DNA from: Thermotoga sp. Ku-13t
GTDB lineage: Bacteria > Thermotogota > Thermotogae > Thermotogales > DSM-5069
NCBI RefSeq assembly: GCF_011057685.1
Contig: NZ_LNFY01000010.1
Location: 124,001-188,000 of the forward strand
Reading direction: 5' to 3'
DNA: 64,000 nt
Part shown: positions 57,999 to 64,000 of the stretch, piece after piece
How the letters are laid out: the number at the start of each line of letters is the position of its first letter
How positions within the stretch are numbered: the first letter of the stretch is position 1
Position numbers and translations under genes: made by a program
Notes under the pieces: model-generated
Told to the model about the DNA's origin: nothing
The model's input: only the letters and a program-made list of their open reading frames with translations
The model's database searches: none

Positions 57999-59034
57999 AG
58001 ACAGCCATCGCTGGTGAGCGTCTTATCGAGCCGTCTTCTGTGACCATGAGAACGTTTCCTCCAAACTTTGGGAACTCGAGTACCACGTATTCCCACTCTG
58101 TTCCCATGACAAACCCGGCCGTTGAAAGTGCATCCGCCGTTACCGCGTTGTCCGCAACTACGGTGACCGAGATGGCCCCTCTGGCGGGAAAACCGGTCCT
58201 GGGATCGAGTATGTGATGATAACGAACCCCTCCGATCTCGAAGTATCTTTCATAATCACCGGAAGTTGCAACCGCGCCTGAGGTCAAATACAGATATGCT
58301 ATGACTGCATCACCCTGCCTGGGGTTCCTCACACCAATCACCCAGGGCCTGGAGCCGAACTTCGGGCCGAGTATCCTGATATCCCCACCAGCTTCAACGA
58401 AGCCCGTGCAATCCTTATCGACTTCTTTTGCCACCTGGTACGCCCTATCCAGGGCGTAACCTTTCGCTATTCCTCCAAGATCCAGCTTTGCCCCATTCAG
58501 AAGTCGCACCCTTCTTCTTTGAAAATCCAGTTCTAATTTGTCTGTTCCAGCGTGCTTGAGAGCTTCTTCAATTTCCTTGGGCGAAGGAACCCTGCTTGGA
58601 ATTGTTTCTGCGATCTTATCGAAACCCCAGAGGCGGATCAGTTCGCCCAGGGTTGGATCGAAAGCACCGTTGGTGAGTTTGCTGAGACGGACGGCTGCAT
58701 CGAGTAGGACGAAAGTTTCCTCATCGATGTCGACCCAATCGTTCGAAGCATTGATCCTGCTGATCACGCTCGCCGGATCGTTGGGATTGAACTTCTTGTA
58801 AATTCTATCGAGTTCGTTGAATATGACTTGGGCCAGAACTTTGGAACCTTTTTTGGAAGAGACCACGATCCTGCAATAGGTTCCGAGGGTGAAACCGGTC
58901 AGTTCGTAATAGCTCGGAGGTGATTTCAGAAAAGACGTTAAAAAAATGATCAGCACAACGGAAACGAGAGAAACGGCAGCCAGCAGGATCCTTCTATCAA
59001 GCTTCAAAAGATTCTTACTATCTTTCTGCCGCAC
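57982..59034 (-). CDS. apbE: FAD:protein FMN transferase
   Basis: A 350-residue ApbE, which moves FMN from FAD to a Thr or Ser of exported proteins. It has an N-terminal membrane anchor (about residues 18-36), GFTLGTYCRIVV, the LDLGGIAKGYALDRA block, EAGGDIRILG, and the metal-binding HHILDPRTGFPA and VTADALSTAGFVMG motifs. I chose GTG at 59034 (6 bases after AAGGTG); GTG at 59043 is an alternative. No obvious target protein with a flavinylation motif is encoded in the window. It overlaps the radical SAM gene by 31 bases. Confidence 0.93.
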   Translation of the reverse strand: MRQKDSKNLLKLDRRILLAAVSLVSVVLIIFLTSFLKSPPSYYELTGFTLGTYCRIVVSSKKGSKVLAQVIFNELDRIYKKFNPNDPASVISRINASNDWVDIDEETFVLLDAAVRLSKLTNGAFDPTLGELIRLWGFDKIAETIPSRVPSPKEIEEALKHAGTDKLELDFQRRRVRLLNGAKLDLGGIAKGYALDRAYQVAKEVDKDCTGFVEAGGDIRILGPKFGSRPWVIGVRNPRQGDAVIAYLYLTSGAVATSGDYERYFEIGGVRYHHILDPRTGFPARGAISVTVVADNAVTADALSTAGFVMGTEWEYVVLEFPKFGGNVLMVTEDGSIRRSPAMAVYEQTR

Positions 59035-59993
59035 TTGCTGCACCTTCCCTCCGTGTCGAGTCCAACGATCTGCACCTCGTAACCTCTACGAACGATTGAT
59101 AACGTTCCGCAGTCCGGACACACCGTTTTCTCGTATTCGGGATCCCAGAGGTTCCCGATGTAGACGAAGTCGAGATACTTCTTGGCGAGATTGTAAGCTT
59201 CGATCAAGAACGCTGGCGACGTTGCCGGAGCGTTATATTTGTAAGATGGATAGTATCTGGAAAGATGCAAGGGTATGGACCTATCGAGACTTGCTATCCA
59301 GCGGAACTCTTCTTCGAGAAGTTTCAGATCGTCGTTCACCTGTGGCACGATCAACGTCGTGATCTCGACGTGCACGTTGGCTTTAACGCACATTTCTATA
59401 GTGTTCAGCACCGTTTTGAGGTCTCCGCCAAGTCTCGCGTAAGTACGTTCGTCGAAGGCTTTGAGGTCGATGTTCACAGCATGAATAGATTGAAGCAGGA
59501 GTTTCAAAGGTTCTTTTTCGATCATACCGTTTGTTACGAGCGCGTTGTAGAGACCTTCTTTCGCCGCAACTCTCGATGTGTCGAGGACGAACTCGTACCA
59601 GATGAACGGCTCGTTGTACGTGTACGCTATGCCTCGGGATCCCCTGCTCTGCGCGATCGAGACAAGCTGCTGTGGCGAGACGCGTTTCGTTGGTGCAACC
59701 TGCTGTGAGATCTCCCAGTTCTGGCAAAAGAAGCATTTCATGTTACAACCGAACGTTCCCACAGAGAGTATGTACTCCGAGGGGTTGAAGTGGAACAGCG
59801 GTTTTTTCTCGATCGGATCCAGAGCGATGGAGGTTATTTCGCCGTAGTTCAGCGCCTCCATCACTCCACCCTGATTGCGCCGGGCAAGGCAAAGGCCAAC
59901 CTGTCCATCTTCGAGCACGCAGTGATGGGGGCACAGTTCGCATTTGATTTTGTTTTCATCCAGGGTGGAAAAGTAAAGCGCCATCCTCTGCAC
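59004..59993 (-). CDS. amrS: AmmeMemoRadiSam system radical SAM enzyme
   Basis: A 329-residue radical SAM enzyme of the AmmeMemoRadiSam type, similar to pyruvate formate-lyase activating enzymes. The SAM cluster motif is TFGCNMKCFFCQNWEIS (CxxxCxxC). An N-terminal cysteine pair CELCPHHCVLE and a C-terminal zinc ribbon (CPDC ... CSKCG) are also visible. The GTG at 59993 lies 5 bases after GAGGTG; ATG at 59984 is possible. It follows AMMECR1 by 11 bases. The Memo component is at 2.0 kb. The modified substrate is unknown. Confidence 0.93.
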   Translation of the reverse strand: MQRMALYFSTLDENKIKCELCPHHCVLEDGQVGLCLARRNQGGVMEALNYGEITSIALDPIEKKPLFHFNPSEYILSVGTFGCNMKCFFCQNWEISQQVAPTKRVSPQQLVSIAQSRGSRGIAYTYNEPFIWYEFVLDTSRVAAKEGLYNALVTNGMIEKEPLKLLLQSIHAVNIDLKAFDERTYARLGGDLKTVLNTIEMCVKANVHVEITTLIVPQVNDDLKLLEEEFRWIASLDRSIPLHLSRYYPSYKYNAPATSPAFLIEAYNLAKKYLDFVYIGNLWDPEYEKTVCPDCGTLSIVRRGYEVQIVGLDTEGRCSKCGRKIVRIF

Positions 59994-60004
59994 CAGATCA
60001 CCTC

Positions 60005-60529
60005 TCAATGGTACCGCTCGACTGTGAACCTGTACACATCAAAACGTTCTCGCTCCGAAATCCCCGCCTTTCTGAGTGCTATTCGGAGTTGTTCTTCAAC
60101 GCTGTCCACACCGGGCAAATCGGGCAGCAGCAACCCTCTCCTGTAACCACTCACAACGATCACGCCGTACTTTTTCGGATCGAGCTGACTGGTGTCTGTT
60201 ACCTTCTCCGGCTCGCTGAGTATATCCACTGTGACTTCGATATCGTCCAACTCTTCCGCCGTCACCGGTTCAAATCGAGGATCCTGTGTTGCGGCAGCGA
60301 TCGCGTTGTCTCTGATCTCGAGCGCCAGATTTGATCTGGTCGGCATGAAAGTCCCGATGCATCCTCTCAAAGACCCATCGAGAAGATGCAGGCTGACGAA
60401 AGCCCCTGCCCTGCGATTCAACAATTCTTCCGGTGCACCATCTTTGATTGGATCAACCATCCTTCTATCCAGAATGTAACTCTCGATGCTCTTGATCGCC
60501 CACTTCACGAACGGATGATGACCCTTCAT
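60005..60529 (-). CDS. AMMECR1 family protein (AmmeMemoRadiSam system)
   Basis: A 174-residue AMMECR1 domain protein. The strictly conserved LRGCIGTF motif is present near residue 55, as are ATQDPRFEPVTAEEL and the C-terminal VYRFTVERYH. The conserved Arg-Gly-Cys suggests a catalytic or binding site, but no activity is established. AAGGTGA lies before ATG 60529, inside the 3' end of the unknown upstream gene, with a 65-base overlap. Confidence 0.95.
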   Translation of the reverse strand: MKGHHPFVKWAIKSIESYILDRRMVDPIKDGAPEELLNRRAGAFVSLHLLDGSLRGCIGTFMPTRSNLALEIRDNAIAAATQDPRFEPVTAEELDDIEVTVDILSEPEKVTDTSQLDPKKYGVIVVSGYRRGLLLPDLPGVDSVEEQLRIALRKAGISERERFDVYRFTVERYH

Positions 60530-61208
60530 CTTCCTTCACCTTCTTCCAGAGTTCGTAAATCTTTGAAATCGGAACCGGCTCTTCATCAAAACAGAAAACA
60601 TGGTGGACTTTCTTCCATTCTGTGAAGGCTTCGGATAAACTTTGTGCCAGCGTTTCTAAGCGTCGTTTTTCTTGTTCATCGATATCTAAGCAGTTGAGAA
60701 ATTCTCTGAGATCGATCCTGGTTTCCTTCATCCGAATACCTGCAATCAACAGAAAACAATGCTCCTCTCCGTCGATCAATTCGAAGAGCGGTTCAAACTT
60801 TGACAGAAGACCTCTCAAACCGCCAGGCAGCAGAATCTTCATCGTGTTACAGCATCTCATCTCCTTTGCCAGGGTTAACAAGTGAACGAGAAATCTTGTG
60901 ACTGTTGAGGCGCCCAGGGCCTTTCCTACCAGGCTCGAATCTGCTGAAGGAACGTAGGCCACCTGAAAGCCTGCCGAACAAACACCGTAAGCGAGTTTCA
61001 AAAGCTCATCATTCCCAATGATCAGAACTTTTCTTGCGCGAAGCTTGTGGAGTATATCGATGGTCATTTTCAAAGTTTCACGCGAAGAAATGTTTTGTGA
61101 GAAAACAGCGTGTTCGTTGATCTCTACCGGGTTCAATCCCTCACGTTTCAGTCGCTCGAGCAACACTTCAAAGCCAGGACAGATCCCTCGAGTAAGAACT
61201 GCGAGCAT
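60465..61208 (-). CDS. Unknown protein heading the AMMECR1-radical SAM operon
   Basis: I do not recognise this 247-residue protein. The N-terminal half reads like a Rossmann or kinase-type alpha/beta fold, with MLAVLTRGICPGFEVLLERLK split at the first helix, VLIIGNDELLKLAYGV and VAYVPSADSSLVGKALGA. The pattern GNDELLKLAYG recalls the GGDGT loop of NAD kinase/diacylglycerol kinase folds without its key residues. The C-terminal part is helical and Lys/Glu-rich. It starts at ATG 61208 under a TATAAT -10, the probable start of the operon down to radC. Confidence 0.7.
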   Translation of the reverse strand: MLAVLTRGICPGFEVLLERLKREGLNPVEINEHAVFSQNISSRETLKMTIDILHKLRARKVLIIGNDELLKLAYGVCSAGFQVAYVPSADSSLVGKALGASTVTRFLVHLLTLAKEMRCCNTMKILLPGGLRGLLSKFEPLFELIDGEEHCFLLIAGIRMKETRIDLREFLNCLDIDEQEKRRLETLAQSLSEAFTEWKKVHHVFCFDEEPVPISKIYELWKKVKEDEGSSSVREVGDQEHRELHSG

Positions 61209-61227
61209 TCACGTTGCCCTGAGATAA

Positions 61228-61233
61228 ATTATA
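61228..61233 (-). promoter_or_regulatory. -10 element for the AMMECR1 / radical SAM / apbE operon
   Basis: TATAAT (61233-61228 on the minus strand) lies 20 bases before the ATG at 61208. No -35 matches well at 17 or 18 bases. The 220-base stretch 61209-61428 between the two minus-strand operons contains this promoter and the fabD terminator; I see nothing else in it. Confidence 0.6.
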
Positions 61234-61390
61234 GAACAGAAACCAGGTATTTCGGCGTGGGGGTACAGGAAGGTGCGGTCGTGGATCAGGGACGTTCGAG
61301 GAAGTGAGAAAACGTGACGATCTCATTTGGCTTCAAAGGATCGAACAAAAAGTTTCTGCGCGGACGTCTCACGGGATGTACAAAAAGAAA

Positions 61391-61409
61391 AGGCGGGATA
61401 ACCCCGCCT
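61391..61409 (-). terminator. Terminator after fabD
   Basis: A 7-bp stem AGGCGGG / CCCGCCT with a 5-base loop lies 20 bases after the fabD stop on the minus strand and is followed by TTTTCTTTTTG. It separates the fatty acid operon from the AMMECR1 operon. Confidence 0.88.
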
Positions 61410-61428
61410 CTTCTATCAAGATCACAGT

Positions 61429-62337
61429 TCACACAACTTGTGGGATCGGTTTCTTTTCTTCTTCCAGAATTTCTGAAAAATGCCGCGAGGCCTCTGGTTT
61501 CGTTTTCTTGATGAGGTTCGTCAGAACTTTCTGAGGTCCGACTTCCACGAAGCTGTGAACACCCATAGATACCATTCTCTCTATCGACTGGTACCATTTC
61601 ACCGGACCGCTTATCTGTGCAAGGATGTTTTCTTTGATTTCTTCTGGGTCCGTCGTTTCCCGAGCAGTACTGTTCATGACGATCGGCCATCTTGGCCTCC
61701 GGAACTTGACTCCTCTCAGTTCCTTCGCCATCTTTTCGCGTGCGGATTCAAGCAACGGTGTGTGGAACGGTCCACTCACTTTCAGTTCTATCACTCGCTT
61801 CGCAACAGTTCTCAACTTCTCAGATGCCTTTCTCACTGCTTCCACTGAACCGCTGATCACGATCTGATCCGGTGCGTTGTAGTTCGCGATCCACACCCCT
61901 TCTATGTCTGCGATGGCTTCCTCGACTTTCGATGCGTCGGCTCCGATCACGGCAGCCATGCCACCCAGTCCCGGTGGAACGGCCTGCGAGATGTACTCAC
62001 CCCTCTTTCTCACGAGATACAGACCAAGCTCGAAATCGTAAACATCTGCTGCGGCAAGCGCGGTGTACTCACCAAGGCTGTGACCCGCCACAACATTAGG
62101 CACGACACCGTATCGGATCAACTCGTCGAAGGCTATGTAACTCGCGAGATATATCGCCGGTTGAGCGTTCTCTGTTATTTTGAGGATTTCCTCTTCCGCG
62201 TTCATCAGCTGGTACATGTCTATACCCAGCACTTCCTTCGCCCGCTCGAAGAAGTATCGTGCCCTTGGATAAGACATGAATTCTCTTCCCATGCCGGAAT
62301 ATTGTGAGCCCTGACCGGGAAAGACGAAGGCTAGCAC
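61429..62337 (-). CDS. fabD: Malonyl CoA-acyl carrier protein transacylase
   Basis: A 302-residue FabD, loading malonyl groups from CoA to ACP. The active-site Ser is in GHSLGEYTALAAA, the oxyanion element is FPGQGSQ, and the catalytic His is in SGPFHTPLL. It is the last gene of the fab operon here, overlapping fabK by 7 bases and followed by a terminator. Confidence 0.97.
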   Translation of the reverse strand: MLAFVFPGQGSQYSGMGREFMSYPRARYFFERAKEVLGIDMYQLMNAEEEILKITENAQPAIYLASYIAFDELIRYGVVPNVVAGHSLGEYTALAAADVYDFELGLYLVRKRGEYISQAVPPGLGGMAAVIGADASKVEEAIADIEGVWIANYNAPDQIVISGSVEAVRKASEKLRTVAKRVIELKVSGPFHTPLLESAREKMAKELRGVKFRRPRWPIVMNSTARETTDPEEIKENILAQISGPVKWYQSIERMVSMGVHSFVEVGPQKVLTNLIKKTKPEASRHFSEILEEEKKPIPQVV

Positions 62338-63272
62338 ACTTTCACCTCCCTGCAGAGTTTTTGTACCGTTTCATAAAACTCTTTCACGATCCTATCGATC
62401 AACTCTTTTACTGTGGGTATGTCCTCTATGAGACCGACCACCTGACCTGCCATGAAAGAACCAGAGTCGAGATCCCCGTCGATCACAGCCTTTCTCAAAC
62501 TCCCGACGAGTATCGATTCTGCTTCTTCTGGACTCTTCACTTCGAGTTCGAGAACCTGTCTCGCAAACGGTGTTTTAATAACGCGTGCGGGATGACCGAG
62601 TTTTGCGCCGGTCACAACGGTGTCTCTTATCGACGCGTTGAGGATCTTCTTCTTGTAATTCTCGTGTACCTCAGCTTCAACGGTGGCGAGAAATCTCGTT
62701 CCCATCTGGATACCCTCAGCTCCGAGCGCGAATGCGGCTGCCATACCACGACCGTCTGCGATACCACCAGCGGCGATCACAGGTATGTTCACGGACCTTG
62801 CAACCTTGTTGACAAGCACGAGTGTGGTGACTTCTCCAATGTGCCCTCCGGATTCCATTCCCTCGGCCACGACGGCATCGGCACCGGCCCTTTCGACGAG
62901 TTTCGCCAGCGAATCGGAAGCGACCACCACGATAACCTTGATGCCCCGATCCTTCAGCTTCGGAATGTACTTGACAGGATTGCCTGCGCCGAACGAAACC
63001 ACAGGCACGCCCTCTTGAACGATGACGTCCAGAAGTTCTTCGACGTATGGGGAAGCGAGCATCACGTTCGCACCAAAAGGCCTATCGGTGAGTTTTCTGA
63101 TCTGCCCGATCGCATCCTTCAGTTGCTGTGCCCTCATCGCGCCGGAGCCAATCATTCCCAGGCCACCCGCGTTCGACACGGCCGCGGCGAGCCTGGCTGT
63201 CCCGGCCCAGGCCATGCCACCCATGATGATGGGATAATCGATGCCGAAGAGTTCAGTCACCCTGTTCTTCAC
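62331..63272 (-). CDS. fabK: FMN-dependent enoyl-ACP reductase II (FabK)
   Basis: A 313-residue TIM-barrel flavoprotein of the FabK / nitronate monooxygenase family, placed among fab genes and so very likely the enoyl-ACP reductase. Family motifs are IIMGGMAWAGT, PFGANVML, GAGNPVKYIPKLKD, VAEGMESGGHIGEV, IPVIAAGGIADGRGMAAA and LGAEGIQMGTRFLAT, with conserved His in ESGGH. FabK replaces FabI and is not inhibited by triclosan. It overlaps fabZ by 20 bases and fabD by 7. Confidence 0.93.
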   Translation of the reverse strand: MKNRVTELFGIDYPIIMGGMAWAGTARLAAAVSNAGGLGMIGSGAMRAQQLKDAIGQIRKLTDRPFGANVMLASPYVEELLDVIVQEGVPVVSFGAGNPVKYIPKLKDRGIKVIVVVASDSLAKLVERAGADAVVAEGMESGGHIGEVTTLVLVNKVARSVNIPVIAAGGIADGRGMAAAFALGAEGIQMGTRFLATVEAEVHENYKKKILNASIRDTVVTGAKLGHPARVIKTPFARQVLELEVKSPEEAESILVGSLRKAVIDGDLDSGSFMAGQVVGLIEDIPTVKELIDRIVKEFYETVQKLCREVKVC

Positions 63273-63684
63273 GTCTCTTCACTCCCAAAAGAAGTTCGGC
63301 GCTCGCGACGAGCCTTTCGTCCACAGTCGCCCTCGCTCTCACTTTCACCACGTTGAGCTTGCTCTCGACGATTTCTACTTCGTAACGTAGAACGTCCCCA
63401 GGCCTGACGGGCGACTTGAACCGTGCGTTATCTATGCCCAGGAACAGAGGAACCACCTTTTCTCCAGGTTTCAGGAGCAACAATCCTGCTGCCTGGGCCA
63501 TGCCTTCGATGATCAGGACACCAGGATAGATGGGATACTCCGGAAAATGTCCCAGAAAGACGATTTCCGAGATCGTTACGTTCTTGATCGCCGCTATTCT
63601 CTTCTCATCTTTCTCCAGAACTCTATCCACGAGGAGTATGGGAAATCTGTGCGGCAAAATTTGAAGCACTTCGTCCACGTTCAC
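63253..63684 (-). CDS. fabZ: 3-hydroxyacyl-ACP dehydratase
   Basis: A 143-residue hot-dog fold dehydratase removing water from 3-hydroxyacyl-ACP. The active His is in ILPHRFPILLVD, and the Glu in YPGVLIIEGMAQAAG. Length is usual. Its ATG overlaps the fabF stop by 4 bases. There is no accA or acpP in the window; they should lie beyond its right end. Confidence 0.97.
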   Translation of the reverse strand: MNVDEVLQILPHRFPILLVDRVLEKDEKRIAAIKNVTISEIVFLGHFPEYPIYPGVLIIEGMAQAAGLLLLKPGEKVVPLFLGIDNARFKSPVRPGDVLRYEVEIVESKLNVVKVRARATVDERLVASAELLLGVKRREEQGD

Positions 63685-64000
63685 GGCTCGTACCTCCCGA
63701 TGACGATCGACACGTTGTGACCTCCGAAACCGAAGGAATTCTTGACGAAGTTATCGATCGTGGTTTTGACCGGTTCCTTTTCGACGACGTTTATGTTCAC
63801 CTCTGGGTCCTTCTCGTCCAGATTTGGCATCGCGTGGAGGAAGCCTTTCTGCATCTGCAGAATTCCGATCACCGTTTCGGCAGCTGCCGCTGCCCCGAGC
63901 AGATGACCCATCAAAGCCTTGCCGCTGTTCACCAGTACGTTTTTTCCAAAGATCCTCTCGATCGCCTTGGCTTCCGCAACGTCTCCGGCAGGTGTGCTCG
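63681..64000 (-). CDS. fabF: 3-oxoacyl-ACP synthase II, C-terminal part, cut by the window edge
   Basis: The last 105 residues or so of FabF, the condensing enzyme that extends acyl-ACP. The frame is open to base 64000, reading STPAGDVAEAKAIERIFG near the edge and then KALMGHLLGAAAAAE, which contains the conserved Lys and catalytic His of the KAS C-terminal lobe. NSFGFGGHNVSIVIG is the typical end. The ATG 63932 inside is not the real start. Confidence 0.95.
   Translation of the reverse strand, partial: STPAGDVAEAKAIERIFGKNVLVNSGKALMGHLLGAAAAAETVIGILQMQKGFLHAMPNLDEKDPEVNINVVEKEPVKTTIDNFVKNSFGFGGHNVSIVIGRYEP

Overview
The window is a gene-dense bacterial chromosome segment that looks like Thermotogales, most plausibly a Pseudothermotoga-type member (genus is inference). 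Three things support this: NusG carries a very large insertion in its N-terminal domain, RpoC carries a long insertion after its N-terminal zinc region, and the neighbourhood tgt / cyclodeaminase / deoC / HD protein / radC / maf / NusG-II / apbE / AMMECR1 matches the Thermotoga gene order as I remember it. Genes overlap by a few bases almost everywhere, no intergenic gap exceeds about 220 bases, and GTG or TTG starts are frequent. I saw no rRNA, CRISPR array, insertion sequence, transposase or prophage.

Layout. 1-2.9 kb: the C-terminal part of a secretin with repeated N-domains, followed by a Memo protein. 2.8-9.9 kb, minus strand: a compact operon DUF167 / LCP ligase / endonuclease V / iron alcohol dehydrogenase / RlmI-like methyltransferase / aminotransferase / murJ. 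9.9-14.7 kb, plus strand: two small membrane-anchored proteins (one an Mrr-like nuclease), lysine 2,3-aminomutase with a KamB-like P-loop ATPase, dnaN and an orphan ABC ATPase. 14.7-17.4 kb, minus strand: tldD-tldE. 17.5-18.6 kb: a THUMP methyltransferase. 18.6-31.4 kb, minus strand: the large transcription/translation operon tRNA-Thr, tRNA-Tyr, rpmG, tRNA-Trp, secE, nusG, rplK, rplA, rplJ, rplL, rpoB, rpoC. It starts at a near-perfect sigma-70 type promoter, has hairpins before rplJ and before rpoB, and ends in a bidirectional terminator.

31.4-33.3 kb: aldehyde:ferredoxin oxidoreductase (tungsten type). 33.3-36.2 kb: glyQ-glyS. 36.2-37.7 kb, minus: guaB. 37.7-41.2 kb, plus: acylphosphatase, tmk, an ABC-2 permease, a YfcE-like phosphodiesterase and an unknown protein. 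41.3-55.9 kb, minus: a long run of overlapping housekeeping genes (tsf, coaD, a phosphatase, lgt, a UVR-motif protein, pth, rplY, prs, glmU, a helicase-motif-less priA, a small unknown, pyrR, a predicted beta-barrel protein, tgt, cyclodeaminase, deoC, HD protein, unknown). 55.9-61.2 kb, minus: radC, maf, a Gx-transporter-like membrane protein, NusG-II protein, apbE, the AmmeMemoRadiSam radical SAM enzyme, AMMECR1 and an unknown 247-residue protein. 61.4-64 kb, minus: the fatty acid genes fabF (cut), fabZ, fabK, fabD.

Most of the window is conserved core machinery. The parts that deserve attention are: the AmmeMemoRadiSam set split between the two ends of the window, with an unknown protein leading one half; the NusG-II / Gx-transporter / ApbE trio; a PriA whose helicase motifs are lost while its zinc site is kept; a membrane-tethered Mrr-like nuclease pair; the kamA-kamB-like pair; and an apparent ATT start codon in the RlmI-like gene.
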